A stretch of DNA of 64,000 nt from JBEKTW01 sp963727845 (GTDB lineage: Bacteria; Bacteroidota; Ignavibacteria; UBA10030; SZUA-254): the NCBI GenBank assembly GCA_963727845.1, contig CAVSHI010000002.1, forward strand, positions 124,001 through 188,000, in the 5' to 3' direction. Below are positions 17,365-26,695 of this stretch, in pieces; the stretch's first letter is position 1, and each line of letters begins with the position of its first letter. The translations under genes were made by a program, and so were the position numbers. The notes under the pieces were generated by a model that worked only from the letters and a program-made list of their open reading frames with translations, was not told the DNA's origin and searched no databases.

Positions 17365-18474
17365 CTAAATGAAACAAGCTGCGCATCCCTCGCTCTCTGC
17401 CTCTTGAATAATGTCCACCAAGTAACCTGATGTAGCACTTTGGTGACGAGCCAGTCTACGGAGTTGTTCCTCTTTGATCAGCTTGATCCGTTCTGGCTTG
17501 ATGATATCTTCTAGGCGTTCTCCCTGCGTCCATGTGTAACCGCTCTTCTCGTACTCGATCGCCTTCTTAAACAGTTCGGGATGTTTCTCGTAGAGCCATA
17601 CCCATTCTATCTTCTGTTGGAAGAAGCAAAAATAGCAACCAGACCGACTTCGGGAGAAATGGCCCTTCTTCCCATTTAGCTCGAATTCTACCTTCTCATA
17701 GTAAGCCGGAACTCCTACACCACTTTCCTTCAGAATCCGGAAAACATCCTCGATCGTGAGCACTTCATCGTTCTCCAGCACGGGGAAAGATTCAACCTGG
17801 CCGAGCGGATACTGCGTCGCCTTCAAGAACGTAAAGACTACCCGATTAAAAAGCCTAGTATTGGCTATTAAGAGGTCGTTCAACTTGCGGTCCTGTGGGT
17901 ATGTCATCGATAATGGACGTTTGGCAATCTCTAGAATCGCTGACTTGACTTTTTCATTCTCAGATGGCTGTTGATTGTAGACATCAACGAGCTTTTCGAG
18001 ACTTTGGTTGTTTAGCACCAAACGAATAACATCCTCGCTCCAAACGTTTTGTCTGAATGGAAAGATGGATTGGATGTTAGGTTTCTTCGATATGTAGGCT
18101 TCTCTATCTTCATCCCCGCGAATAGCAACAAATGAAACAACGGGGTCATCAGCTACAAATCCTTCAAAAGGGACAAGCTTCAGATTTTTCGTGCACCATC
18201 GTGCACTTGATGAGGGCAAATAGCCACCATACAAATCAAGGAAATGGTCGAAAGGATCGTTCGGACTACCCTTAGCCGCATTCAGTTTCTCGATCTTCTT
18301 GCCGAGGAATGACTCCAGATTATCGATTAGATGGTATGTCTCATCTAACTCTTTTCCTGTGTCGCAGAAATAGTATTCGATCTCTAGCTGTGGGTACCTC
18401 GTCTTCAGGTAGATTGCCAATGCGGTGCTATCCTTTCCACCGGAAATGCCTAACACGTATCGGACTTTACTCAT
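17365..18474 (-). CDS. DndC/SspD-like PAPS-reductase-family sulfurtransferase
   Basis: 369 residues. The ATP-pyrophosphatase P-loop SGGKDST lies at 11-17 (LGISGGKDSTALAIYLK). Cysteines that could bind an Fe-S cluster are at SARWCTKNLK, in the GCYFCFFQQ pair, and at the C-terminus (GCAACFI). PAPS-reductase homologues of this type (DndC, SspD, BrxP) activate the DNA backbone for sulfur incorporation. The start overlaps the upstream ATPase gene by 8 bp. No cysteine desulfurase (DndA/SspA) is in the window, so sulfur would come from a housekeeping enzyme such as IscS. Confidence 0.85.
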   Translation of the reverse strand: MSKVRYVLGISGGKDSTALAIYLKTRYPQLEIEYYFCDTGKELDETYHLIDNLESFLGKKIEKLNAAKGSPNDPFDHFLDLYGGYLPSSSARWCTKNLKLVPFEGFVADDPVVSFVAIRGDEDREAYISKKPNIQSIFPFRQNVWSEDVIRLVLNNQSLEKLVDVYNQQPSENEKVKSAILEIAKRPLSMTYPQDRKLNDLLIANTRLFNRVVFTFLKATQYPLGQVESFPVLENDEVLTIEDVFRILKESGVGVPAYYEKVEFELNGKKGHFSRSRSGCYFCFFQQKIEWVWLYEKHPELFKKAIEYEKSGYTWTQGERLEDIIKPERIKLIKEEQLRRLARHQSATSGYLVDIIQEAESEGCAACFI

Positions 18475-21400
18475 GCGAGTTCTGTTCCCTTAAGAGCTTC
18501 AAGAGCGTGATGATGTTTGTCGCTTTGTCCTTTGAAAGACGGCTTCTCAGTGCCTCTGAGAGCGCCTCTGCCTCTGTAGTCTTGCGCTTTGGTACTCTGA
18601 GAGTAAGCTTTTCACTCCCAGAGGAGAAGGTCGTAATTTCCATTCTCACAACATCTTCCTTCTCTGAATCCACTTCAAGTGCTGCGATTTCACAAAGAGT
18701 ATCTAATTCGCCAATCGTACCAAGCAGTTTCGCATGAAGCATGTCTTCTTCCTCATCCTTCAGCAATTCCAGGGGTTTTCCCAAGACAGCATGAGCGACC
18801 GAGCTTAGCCAGGCCCGCCTATCATCAATCTCGCTTGTCAGTCTCTGATAAAACACCTTCTGGTTGTTAAGCATCAGATGCCGGCGGAGAGTAGCAAACC
18901 TAGCTTGCAAATGTCGGCGGTAAGCGGGGAATCGAAGTCCCGAGTATCCTAAGTGCTGAAGCACGTTGTCTTCGATTCTATCGATGAGACCATCGAAGGC
19001 AGTACGGATCTCTTGAATCCCATTTTGAAGCTCCTCAACGTAGCGATGAAGCTTCTTATCATTTTTGCGGAGGTTGTCAAGCGCGTATCCCAAGGCATCG
19101 GGAAACTCTTCGAAGAAAGTCTTCTCAGGGTCTTTCGCAGTTGCAATTACATTTCGAAGGGCTAGCGAATGGGAGGAGAGTCTCTTTGTCGTTTTCGCAT
19201 AGTCGGGAAGCCCACGGTAGAACGACAAAAACGGTCTGATCGTATCAACAAAGCTTGAACTAGCTACACGTTGGGTGGGCTCCATGCTCAAGAAAGATCT
19301 ATACCTATTCAGAAGATCCAACCTAATGCCCTCGATATCGAATGTCTTCACGAGGAAACGATCAGGATTCTTGAGAATAAGATCGATAACATCACTCGTC
19401 AATGTTGGTATGTATCCTTGTTCTCCGAACAATGCATAGTCTTCGCGACGCATGAAAAGAAAGATTGGGATCCATACATCAGCAAATCCCTGCTTGAGTT
19501 TCAACGGTTTCGCGAGCAAAATCTCGAAAAGATCAGCGACAGACCGCTGGGTTGATTTCGCACTTGTAAGAAACGCCTCACACCGTTTCCATAAGGCATC
19601 GAAAGATGGCTCCGATGGCTTGTGCAACGACCAACCCGTCTGCTGCTTCTTGTGGATACCCGTATTCTTGAGAAGGGCGAGATATATTGTCTTCTCAGCC
19701 GGAAATTTGTCCTTAGGAAAAGCCAAATCATCCTTGTCCCAATCGGAAAGTAATCTCTCGATTAGATTCTTTCGGGCAGTTACTACGCCTGGCGGCAATC
19801 GATGACGGTTAATCAGCTCGTTGTGAAAAATCGGGACCTCATTATAGACCCGTTGAGTGATCAAGGAAAGCTGTTTGTTAAGCTCCGATTTCGAGTGAAT
19901 TGAAACCTCACGTCCCCTAAAGAGCCAAACGGCGCGCTCAGTAAACATGCTGTCCATAACAAGTCGATTCAGCTCGCCAATCTGATGTCCTAGAATACCC
20001 GCCACCTCTCGTTTTGCGACTAAATTGTCTCTAATTGAACTCCAAATAAATCTCGTCTTGTCAATTTCCCAGAGAGCTTCTCGAATGATGTCAACTTCCC
20101 GAAAGACGCAATACAGAATTGCTTCATCTGACTTCCTTGACTCCGCCCGGAGTTGGTCTATCGTGTAGCCGATCGGAAATAGAAGATTGATTATGCCGTC
20201 AACTCCACCCGTCGGAACTGCTGTAACTGCTTCCGATGTAATCTGGTATGCAAAGAATCTTGGAGTACCGAATTTCAGATGCGCGGCCTTGCACAGGATA
20301 GCAGCAAGGGTAAAGTGATCTTTGAGCGGTTGCACGATATCTGTGAGTTTCTCAACTTTCGTTGATGCCGCGGTAAATGCTGCTCCGAAGTCAAAGTCAG
20401 TCCCGTCGAACAGTATGTATCTGCTTTTGAACTGCACAAAGCGAAGTATTTTCTTGGACTCGAGTTCCTTCGCAATAGCCGTCGGGTCAGCAATTCCTAA
20501 AGCAGTCGAACCATACTCGACAATGAATTTATTGTCAATCTTTGTGCTCTCCAGTCCAAGGATATTGAGTAGTCCGATGCTCTTTACTAAGCGAAGTGCC
20601 CCGGACATGTCCGTTTCGACAGATCCTTCGACACGTTCTATTGCACGTTGAATTGCGGCCCACTGAACATAGTTTGGGTTGTCCCGAGTACCGATAAAAG
20701 AGTAATGGTTGCTAACCAGATAATCATAAACGCAGCTTAAGTTGAATAAAGGGTTAGCAGACCGATCATACCCCCGGATACCCAGATGATCATTGGAAGA
20801 CAGGAAAGTAAACAGCGAACGCTCGTTCTGGCCATATCGTTGCAATGCGAGCGCCAAGGCCGCGGCCGCCAATGGCTCGATAGGATTCAGATCTCTTGCT
20901 AAATCTCCCACCAAGTAGTCCCTGAATCGGACGGCCCCCGAGTGTTCTGTATATGACGTTATCGTTGCTTGCGGGTAATTCCGCTGTCTTATGTTGACCT
21001 GCGTCCCGAGGTACTCAGCAGCGAGGAACAGCAAATGCTCAACCGGTTCATTGAAGGTAAGTTCCCGTAATCGGCCGCGGACCTTTTCCCATTCAAGACG
21101 CTGGGACTCATCTAACACTCTGGCGTAGGAATCAAAGCCTTGGTGAAGGCTCGTTATGAGAATGACGTTCTTACTTGAATCGTTACAAAACTCGGAGAGC
21201 TGTTGAATAAAATATAGCTCTCGTTCAGGATCGTTCTTAGCGGCGAATTCCAAGAACTTCCCCAGTTCATCAATGGCGACGACCAATCCCTTCTTTTTGC
21301 CAGCAAGCCTCCCACTGTGTACGAGCAGTTTCAAGATTACTGATTGTGGAGTTGCGTCCTTTCTTGGTATACCATAATGCAGCGCGAGCGACCGGATGAG

Positions 21401-21691
21401 GGAATCATATTCGCCGACAATGTTCACGAAGTCAAACTTCTTTATGCCGTTGAAGTGGCCATTGAGTTTGCCAAAATACGTGGCATCCTGATTCAACTGT
21501 TTCTCAAACGCCCATAGGAAAGCAGACTTACCCGTGCCATAAGAGCCAATGAGATTGAACGATCGAATTCCGGATTGAAAATCAGCAGCGATTTGGTCAT
21601 AAATGTGATGGGAATTTCTTGTCGGCAGGTACGTAAGCAGCCGGTCGAAATCACGCACTATGTTGATAGAGGGGGTAAAACTATTTTGCAT
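18467..21691 (-). CDS. Large P-loop ATPase of SspC-like phosphorothioation module
   Basis: 1074 residues. Walker A GSYGTGKS at 49-56 and Walker B GLVVAIDELGKF (about 135-146; D141, E142) place it among AAA/STAND-like ATPases. ILITSLHQGF could hold the sensor. The remaining 800 residues are helical with no further motif I can name. The gene overlaps the DUF4007 gene by 11 bp and the sulfurtransferase by 8 bp, so the three are co-translated and probably form one complex. The order DUF4007-ATPase-PAPS-reductase matches the SspB-SspC-SspD core as I recall it. It lacks the PglZ/PglX context of BREX. Confidence 0.75.
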   Translation of the reverse strand: MQNSFTPSINIVRDFDRLLTYLPTRNSHHIYDQIAADFQSGIRSFNLIGSYGTGKSAFLWAFEKQLNQDATYFGKLNGHFNGIKKFDFVNIVGEYDSLIRSLALHYGIPRKDATPQSVILKLLVHSGRLAGKKKGLVVAIDELGKFLEFAAKNDPERELYFIQQLSEFCNDSSKNVILITSLHQGFDSYARVLDESQRLEWEKVRGRLRELTFNEPVEHLLFLAAEYLGTQVNIRQRNYPQATITSYTEHSGAVRFRDYLVGDLARDLNPIEPLAAAALALALQRYGQNERSLFTFLSSNDHLGIRGYDRSANPLFNLSCVYDYLVSNHYSFIGTRDNPNYVQWAAIQRAIERVEGSVETDMSGALRLVKSIGLLNILGLESTKIDNKFIVEYGSTALGIADPTAIAKELESKKILRFVQFKSRYILFDGTDFDFGAAFTAASTKVEKLTDIVQPLKDHFTLAAILCKAAHLKFGTPRFFAYQITSEAVTAVPTGGVDGIINLLFPIGYTIDQLRAESRKSDEAILYCVFREVDIIREALWEIDKTRFIWSSIRDNLVAKREVAGILGHQIGELNRLVMDSMFTERAVWLFRGREVSIHSKSELNKQLSLITQRVYNEVPIFHNELINRHRLPPGVVTARKNLIERLLSDWDKDDLAFPKDKFPAEKTIYLALLKNTGIHKKQQTGWSLHKPSEPSFDALWKRCEAFLTSAKSTQRSVADLFEILLAKPLKLKQGFADVWIPIFLFMRREDYALFGEQGYIPTLTSDVIDLILKNPDRFLVKTFDIEGIRLDLLNRYRSFLSMEPTQRVASSSFVDTIRPFLSFYRGLPDYAKTTKRLSSHSLALRNVIATAKDPEKTFFEEFPDALGYALDNLRKNDKKLHRYVEELQNGIQEIRTAFDGLIDRIEDNVLQHLGYSGLRFPAYRRHLQARFATLRRHLMLNNQKVFYQRLTSEIDDRRAWLSSVAHAVLGKPLELLKDEEEDMLHAKLLGTIGELDTLCEIAALEVDSEKEDVVRMEITTFSSGSEKLTLRVPKRKTTEAEALSEALRSRLSKDKATNIITLLKLLREQNSHE

Positions 21692-22547
21692 AATAACTCT
21701 TTAGGACATCCCAACGATCTGGCTTGGCCTTGAATTGGACCTCACGGATTCCAGCATCTTCGTTATATGTAATATCTTTGAATCGCACCGTGAGATCAAG
21801 AATTTTTTGCATAAGACCTTCGTTGTCCATCGCAAAGACCGCACCAACACTATCGTTGCCACTAAGTAATTCATAGAACGAAACAGAGTTTCCGTAGTTT
21901 GCATTTTCCAGCATGCAGAACAATACTATTTCTGACGGAATGCTCTTCCGGTCGCTGCTCAAAATACGATATCGCTTTCCCAACTCACCTTCTCCATCAT
22001 CTAATGCGTCAATGAGATCGAGATCTAAGAAAATGCCAGATACGTCATCCTCCAAATTTAAGACTCTAGTCCGTGGCGGCAGGTAGGTTTTCAAAAATAC
22101 TCCTATGTCCCGCTCCAGAGTATGTTCGTTGTATTCCGTACCTGTCAGTTGACATCTTCTCTTGAGAAATCCCATGAGCTGTCCCTTTGTAAACTCAGCT
22201 CGTTCCTTCCTAAATTCATTGAACACAAGTGAGTAGATCGAAGCAACTCGATGCGTCACGAGTCGATAGTGCAAAAGCCACAACGAGCCAATGTCTTCCA
22301 AGAACGCATCCTGACCCTTGGCGCCGAGAAGAAACTTGCCTAGGTTGTTGTCAGCAGTCTTATCCAAAAGGCCAAAGGCGTTCATCCAGTAACGAATGGA
22401 AGACACCATATTCTTCCCAACGCCGAGGCGTACTACGGCATCAGGTTGATGGAAGTGATTACCTTCGTGGAGAAATTTATAGCCCTTGTTCAGCCACAAG
22501 TTTCTGCATTGAAACGTCTCGTGGCCAGAGAAACTTAGTTTTGGCAT
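21681..22547 (-). CDS. DUF4007 protein (SspB-like)
   Basis: 288 residues. The N-terminus MPKLSFSGHETFQCRNLWLN is the DUF4007 hallmark. VVRLGVGKNMVSSIRYWMNA looks like a helix-turn-helix, so DNA binding is likely. DUF4007 proteins neighbour DndC-like sulfurtransferases in defence islands; SspB, the nicking component of the SspABCD system, belongs here to my knowledge. It is the first gene of the operon and should recognise, and perhaps nick, the sequence to be sulfur-modified. Confidence 0.8.
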   Translation of the reverse strand: MPKLSFSGHETFQCRNLWLNKGYKFLHEGNHFHQPDAVVRLGVGKNMVSSIRYWMNAFGLLDKTADNNLGKFLLGAKGQDAFLEDIGSLWLLHYRLVTHRVASIYSLVFNEFRKERAEFTKGQLMGFLKRRCQLTGTEYNEHTLERDIGVFLKTYLPPRTRVLNLEDDVSGIFLDLDLIDALDDGEGELGKRYRILSSDRKSIPSEIVLFCMLENANYGNSVSFYELLSGNDSVGAVFAMDNEGLMQKILDLTVRFKDITYNEDAGIREVQFKAKPDRWDVLKSYYAK

Positions 22548-23276
22548 TCTAGAACTGATATCGATCTTGGAGATCCATCGTGAGACATACTGTACATTGG
22601 CCCAACAAATTGATTATGCAATAAAATCTAAGGAATATAGAGAAAAATGGATCAAATTCAAACGATTACAGGAGGTTCAAACTCAGCAATACGTTGACAC
22701 ATCCAATCGAATCTGCGTTTTTTTTGGCATTCCTAGCTGATTTTATCAGTCTTGTTACATTGCGTGGTTCAAGAACGAGACCCCTTTCAATCAACCGACT
22801 GAATGCCTTTCTAATCATGACTATTCCACGGGGTGACCACGGAACGTTCCTCCAAATTGGGAAAGTACGGGAGAGCAAGTAGGACATCGTTGTTGATGGC
22901 CATCTCTGTTTGCAGAGGGAACGACCATCACTCTTGGTGGAAGTGCATGCTCCTAGACGTTTAGGCCGGCAAGCAATCCTGTACTCTGCCATTTCTATGA
23001 TTGAGTGAGATAATGAACGGGATTTATGTATGGTGTAAGACCAAGTATCGACAGCGTCTCAAAAAATAAATAGAGTGCCGTGCATCGGTACCGTTAGCTG
23101 CCTTCGCCAGCCGGTCCACGATCTTCATTCCTTCCGATCAACCATTTCGTTCGTCCATCTGATTCCTCAGGCGCAAGTGGCGTATAACATTAACAGCATC
23201 GAGCACATTGCACAAAAATGTTTCAATAGAATGCATGACTATTGCCGATGGTCACCCGAAGCGACAAGCAACTGAT
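22548..23276. other. 729-bp gap upstream of the defence operon
   Basis: No convincing gene. A minus-strand frame (22666-22992, 108 codons) overlaps another minus frame that reads CPTCSPVLSQFGGTF, and both are broken. This may be remnants of a decayed gene. The A/T-rich part next to 22547 holds the candidate operon promoter. Confidence 0.4.
22634..22661 (-). promoter_or_regulatory. Possible promoter of the seven-gene operon
   Basis: On the minus strand TTGAAT (22661-22656) and TATATT (22639-22634) are separated by 16 nt, about 85 bp upstream of the first start codon. Only resemblance to the general consensus supports it. Confidence 0.3.
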
Positions 23277-24275
23277 TTATTTCGCAATCTTGATGTTTGA
23301 AAGCTTAACCGGTCGAACTTCATTGAAAAGGCCGACTCGGAGACCCGAAGCAAACTCGTCAAAGAGATTCACTAAGTTGCCCGCTCTGTCCTTGAAACTG
23401 TATGCAACACTGTCAACTTTGAACTCGAATTTCTTGGAAGACTTTTCAATTTCAATGACTATGGGGATCACCGCCTTTTCGGGTGGATGCGGATAATCCG
23501 CAAAATATACTTGATGCCACGAGTACTTTTGATTGCAGTAAAGCAAGGAGTTTTGGAGTTGTGGGTCTGCACGTTTATCAAGTCGAATCATCTTGAAATT
23601 GGAATCGTCTTTGAAATTGAACACAAAGTTCAGGATTGAATCAGGCGGTAATTCAGCATCGAATTCAAGCAATAATCTATCGGAAATGAGATCGGTCAGA
23701 ACTATGAAGGAATTTACGTAAGTCTCGGCTGTTGGCAAATCAAGAATTCTTGAAATGTTATAATCTGGTCTACCTGCTATGTTCTCAAAGAGGAATTGAT
23801 CAATGAAAATGAATCTCGAAAGATGATCTATCGTGGAGTTTAATAGTCCAAGCGCCATTTGAGCTTGGCCAAGTCCAGCTGGCCAGTCTTTTCGAGCTTG
23901 TGCCTGCGGATGGATGAAATTACGATAGTCTCTAAAAAGATGGTACACGTTTTCAAAGTTCGTCACACTTGGAAGTATGCTCTGTCCTTGCAGAAGAAGA
24001 TATAACTCGTCAACTGTAAGCTTGTCAAAATCTTTTGGTTTTCCGGTTAAGTCAACCGGGTATGTTGGGGATGTTTGCATCTTAGATTTGAAAATCCCCG
24101 ATAGGTGTTTGAATACTCCTTCTATGGTGCTTATCGAAAGGAAGACAGTGCTGAGATTTGCATTGACCTCGACAACCCGATCAAGTTCGTGCAATCTGTC
24201 CAACAAAATGATCCGAAGATCAGGATCGCTGATGAAGGAAAGCCCCTTCTTCGTTATTTCTGTCTTGTCGCCCAT
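23277..24275 (-). CDS. Hypothetical protein with HEPN-like RN-x-x-H motif
   Basis: 332 residues, good ribosome site (GGGGGA). An N-terminal helical domain (about 20-165) contains FRDYRNFIHPQ, resembling the R-x(4-6)-H active site of HEPN RNases and minimal nucleotidyltransferase partners. The C-terminal half is beta-rich (about 195-330). There is no antitoxin-like partner adjacent. An RNase role is a guess from one motif; many unrelated proteins have RN-x-IHP. Confidence 0.45.
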   Translation of the reverse strand: MGDKTEITKKGLSFISDPDLRIILLDRLHELDRVVEVNANLSTVFLSISTIEGVFKHLSGIFKSKMQTSPTYPVDLTGKPKDFDKLTVDELYLLLQGQSILPSVTNFENVYHLFRDYRNFIHPQAQARKDWPAGLGQAQMALGLLNSTIDHLSRFIFIDQFLFENIAGRPDYNISRILDLPTAETYVNSFIVLTDLISDRLLLEFDAELPPDSILNFVFNFKDDSNFKMIRLDKRADPQLQNSLLYCNQKYSWHQVYFADYPHPPEKAVIPIVIEIEKSSKKFEFKVDSVAYSFKDRAGNLVNLFDEFASGLRVGLFNEVRPVKLSNIKIAK

Positions 24276-24435
24276 TTATTATCCCCCAGTTTTGATGTTT
24301 GTGATATGTCGTTTCGCAATCGTACAGCGTAAGAATGCAGCGCTGGAACGAACCATGAATAAATGCATTCTCTTTGTGCAAAGGTGTTGATCGAAGCCAT
24401 CTCCTTGAACATAGTAGGTTTGTTGAGCTTAGTGC

Positions 24436-24735
24436 TCACTCATCCGACGTACTTCCACCACTCTCACCGCCGCTGCTCTCACTTCCACCGGTCTCGGCAC
24501 CTCCACTAGTTTTTCCACTCGATTGAACTGGCGGAACACCTGAGCCACCCTGCGGGGGATTTTGTGGATTGAGATTGCTTATGTTTGGTTTGTATCCACC
24601 TGTGAAGATGTCGCCTAGTGGGACAGGTTGGTGCCCTTTTATGAAGTTTTCGGGCTGATGACCTTCTGCGATCGGCTTCTGCGGAGAAGTAGATTGCTCA
24701 GAGCTTTGGTCAGAGTTTGTTTCCTTGTCAGGCAT
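24436..24735 (-). CDS. Small disordered Gly/Ser/Pro-rich protein paired with DUF6338
   Basis: 99 residues, no hydrophobic segment. Two GHQP motifs and a related GGYKPN, then NPPQGGSGVPP and a Ser/Gly/Glu tail. It starts 15 nt after the stop of the DUF6338 membrane protein, so the two are one transcription unit. I recall short proteins with repeated G(Y/H)QP and PPxGGSG motifs beside membrane proteins elsewhere; their function is unknown. The low-complexity composition suggests a flexible partner or adaptor. Confidence 0.6.
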   Translation of the reverse strand: MPDKETNSDQSSEQSTSPQKPIAEGHQPENFIKGHQPVPLGDIFTGGYKPNISNLNPQNPPQGGSGVPPVQSSGKTSGGAETGGSESSGGESGGSTSDE

Positions 24736-24749
24736 TTGAGTCTCCTTAG

Positions 24750-25346
24750 TTATTGAAAGAGTTCGATGGATTGAAATTCTGATGCGGCAATAATGATGCC
24801 CTTCGATCGCTCTACCTTGTTTAAGAACTTGTCTGCTTTATCAAGAAGCCAAACTTCTTCTAGGTAGATTTGCTCGGGCGCAGGATAAGAAGAAGCAAAA
24901 GATTGAGTATCAAATTGTCCTCCAATTCTTCGACCATCTTTCAGGTGAGCAATAACCCAATATGATTGTTTCTGTCCGAAGACATAATCCCAAGGCTTGT
25001 CAACAGGATGGAGAATTCTCTGACGCAAAAATCTGGTGGCGAGAAGTCGCCTGTAAAGAAGAGTCCAGACAACGGGAGCCACGAAGACAATAAGAATGAA
25101 GCAAAGGTAATACCAGAACGGATGATCCGTAGGAAAGTCGTTCGTATGGATAGCTACAATCGGCCAGTACAAAACAGCAAAATTGAACAAGCTAAAGCTG
25201 ACGGCATCGAGTAAAGACTTGGAAAAATCCCTCCTCGCCGAAGGAATGTAAAGGTCGTATACCTTAATTGAAAAAAATCCGGGAACGAAAAACAGGAGAA
25301 TGAGCCGCAGGGTTTCTGAGCTAAAAGGATTCACAATTCTCTCCAT
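24750..25346 (-). CDS. DUF6338-like membrane protein
   Basis: 198 residues. Three membrane helices (about 12-30, 45-65, 77-98) and a cytosolic domain that reads YWVIAHLKDGRRIGGQFD, a small beta-barrel-like segment, ending in a short helical tail. SETLRLILLFFVPGFFSIKV and DLYIPSARRDFSKSLLDAVS fit what I know of DUF6338. It is coupled to the small GHQP protein downstream. Family function is unknown; the context (nuclease-like cargo, defence block) makes a phage-defence role plausible but untested. Confidence 0.6.
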   Translation of the reverse strand: MERIVNPFSSETLRLILLFFVPGFFSIKVYDLYIPSARRDFSKSLLDAVSFSLFNFAVLYWPIVAIHTNDFPTDHPFWYYLCFILIVFVAPVVWTLLYRRLLATRFLRQRILHPVDKPWDYVFGQKQSYWVIAHLKDGRRIGGQFDTQSFASSYPAPEQIYLEEVWLLDKADKFLNKVERSKGIIIAASEFQSIELFQ

Positions 25347-25370
25347 TTGAATGAATAGACCTCACGCTTG

Positions 25371-26006
25371 TCATGCGCTGGTCGGTGTTATTTGATCCGT
25401 TTGTTGGGTGGCAACGCTGATAAATGGTTGGAACTTGGAAAAGATTTCATCGAAATCCTTCTTATCAAAAATCGGCTCGCGGACTAGCTTTCTTACCCTC
25501 CACCAAGTTCGCCAGCCGTGTATTCTCGCCAATTCAAGGATAATTTCGTCTAATGGTGATTTCACGACATCAAGTAAACGAGCCTCGAATGTCGGGAAAA
25601 TATCGGCAGCGCTTGGGTCTTGTGTGGCGAGCTGCCTGACGGTTCTCAGATACCTTGGCAATTCCTCCTTTGATCTGAGTCTAAAACCAAGCAGGGGATT
25701 TGCGGAAGCTACGCAATCGACTGCATCATTGTATCTCTTCTGCAATAAGTCTGTGCTTGGAAATAAGCTTTCGATGTAGGGCCGAAGAACTGTCCAAATC
25801 TGATTGGGGAGTTTGAATTGTTTAGTGACCTCGTCAAGATAGGCTTTAATGCCGAACGTTTGGTGACGGATTTCCAGCAAATCGGCTAACGCCCGTGAGA
25901 TTGCTCTTCTGTCTGAGGCAACTTCGCGACGCCGATGACTAAGCTCGCTGAGCAACCAGCCAACAAGTCCCGTCACCAACGGTAGTATGATTGTTAGTTC
26001 ATTCAT
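25371..26006 (-). CDS. Membrane-anchored hypothetical protein
   Basis: 211 residues. One N-terminal membrane helix (about 4-22; LTIILPLVTGLVGWLLSEL) followed by a basic stretch (SHRRREVASDRRAISR) and an all-helical cytosolic domain. This is the usual layout of small inner-membrane-tethered helical proteins; no catalytic motif. It lies 24 bp upstream of the DUF6338 gene, so it may belong to the same unit. Family not recognised. Confidence 0.5.
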   Translation of the reverse strand: MNELTIILPLVTGLVGWLLSELSHRRREVASDRRAISRALADLLEIRHQTFGIKAYLDEVTKQFKLPNQIWTVLRPYIESLFPSTDLLQKRYNDAVDCVASANPLLGFRLRSKEELPRYLRTVRQLATQDPSAADIFPTFEARLLDVVKSPLDEIILELARIHGWRTWWRVRKLVREPIFDKKDFDEIFSKFQPFISVATQQTDQITPTSA

Positions 26007-26100
26007 TGTTACTCGAGATGTATTTCACACAATCGCTACGAAACACAATAGTGCAATATACTTAAATCGCGCGCCATTGTCAGGCGTACTAGCCGCAGCT

Positions 26101-26628
26101 TCAGTCAATGTATTCTCGCTTGTTCTTGCCAGTCACCATTTCCTTTTGGTACTTCCGGCGGCGCAGCTTGAGTTCTCGGTATTCCTTCGTTGGAAGGTCC
26201 CATCCGACTACCAACTCCCGGAAACGATATTTCTCATCATCACGCTTCTTCATCTTGTTGTACCGACTAGAATTCATGGTGGTCGTGAGATAATAGACTT
26301 TGTTCACTCTCAGCTTTTTCAAGCCAGCGTTCAGACTCTTTCGATCTTTCTTGGAGAGGCGCCTCTTATGCCACTTGAGTTCAAGTGCTAGGCAAGGAAT
26401 TTCCTTTTTGAAAAGAACAATGTCTACATAGTAACCAGTTGTCGGAATGAATCGTCTAGTCAGGATATTCCAAGTTCTGTCACTTCGTAAGAACTTCCTC
26501 AAATGATGGTAGGTGCAAGTTTCGAGGTCTGACTCTTTAATAATTCTCAAGCTCAGCAAATCCTGCCGGAGCCTCCGCTTAAGTTTTCGTCTAATGAAGG
26601 ATTCAACATCAATCAATCTTATTCTCAT
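26101..26628 (-). CDS. PD-(D/E)XK-like nuclease, small
   Basis: 175 residues, very rich in Arg/Lys. TGYYVDIVLFKKEIPCLALE followed by LKW gives the D...ExK core of the PD-(D/E)XK fold (D in YVDIVLF; E and K in LELKW), and KSLNAGLKKLRVNKVYYLTT fits the next helix and strand. The size suggests a stand-alone nuclease such as a restriction or Holliday-junction type. A boundary motif follows its stop codon at 26078-26095. Confidence 0.6.
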   Translation of the reverse strand: MRIRLIDVESFIRRKLKRRLRQDLLSLRIIKESDLETCTYHHLRKFLRSDRTWNILTRRFIPTTGYYVDIVLFKKEIPCLALELKWHKRRLSKKDRKSLNAGLKKLRVNKVYYLTTTMNSSRYNKMKKRDDEKYRFRELVVGWDLPTKEYRELKLRRRKYQKEMVTGKNKREYID

Positions 26629-26656
26629 AGAGTTCTCTTTGGGAGACCGAAATGGT

Positions 26657-26695
26657 GGCCAACGTCGTTGTTACCACTGTTAGGCCTAGGCGTGT
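26657..26695 (-). repeat. Boundary motif with attC-like simple sites
   Basis: Directly after the stop codon of the gene ending at 26696. In gene orientation CGCCTAGGCCTAAC (26692-26679) contains a perfect RYYYAAC box and is followed 15 nt later by GTTGGCC, giving a short inverted repeat. It matches 18 of 23 positions with 29776-29798. It is too short for a functional attC as read here. Confidence 0.35.

Noticed and set aside
14148..22547. BREX type 4 or Dnd system
   Set aside because: PAPS-reductase-like and ATPase genes would fit, but there is no PglZ, BrxL, DndB, DndD or DndE in or beside the operon; DUF4007 with DUF262 points to the Ssp type.
22666..22992. 108-codon minus-strand frame upstream of the defence operon
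   Set aside because: No family motif, and a second minus frame in the same place reads equally well; probably decayed sequence.
24254..24439. 61-codon GTG-started frame between the GHQP gene and the HEPN-like gene
   Set aside because: It overlaps both neighbours and lacks a ribosome site; the region looks like spacer with an attC-like box.
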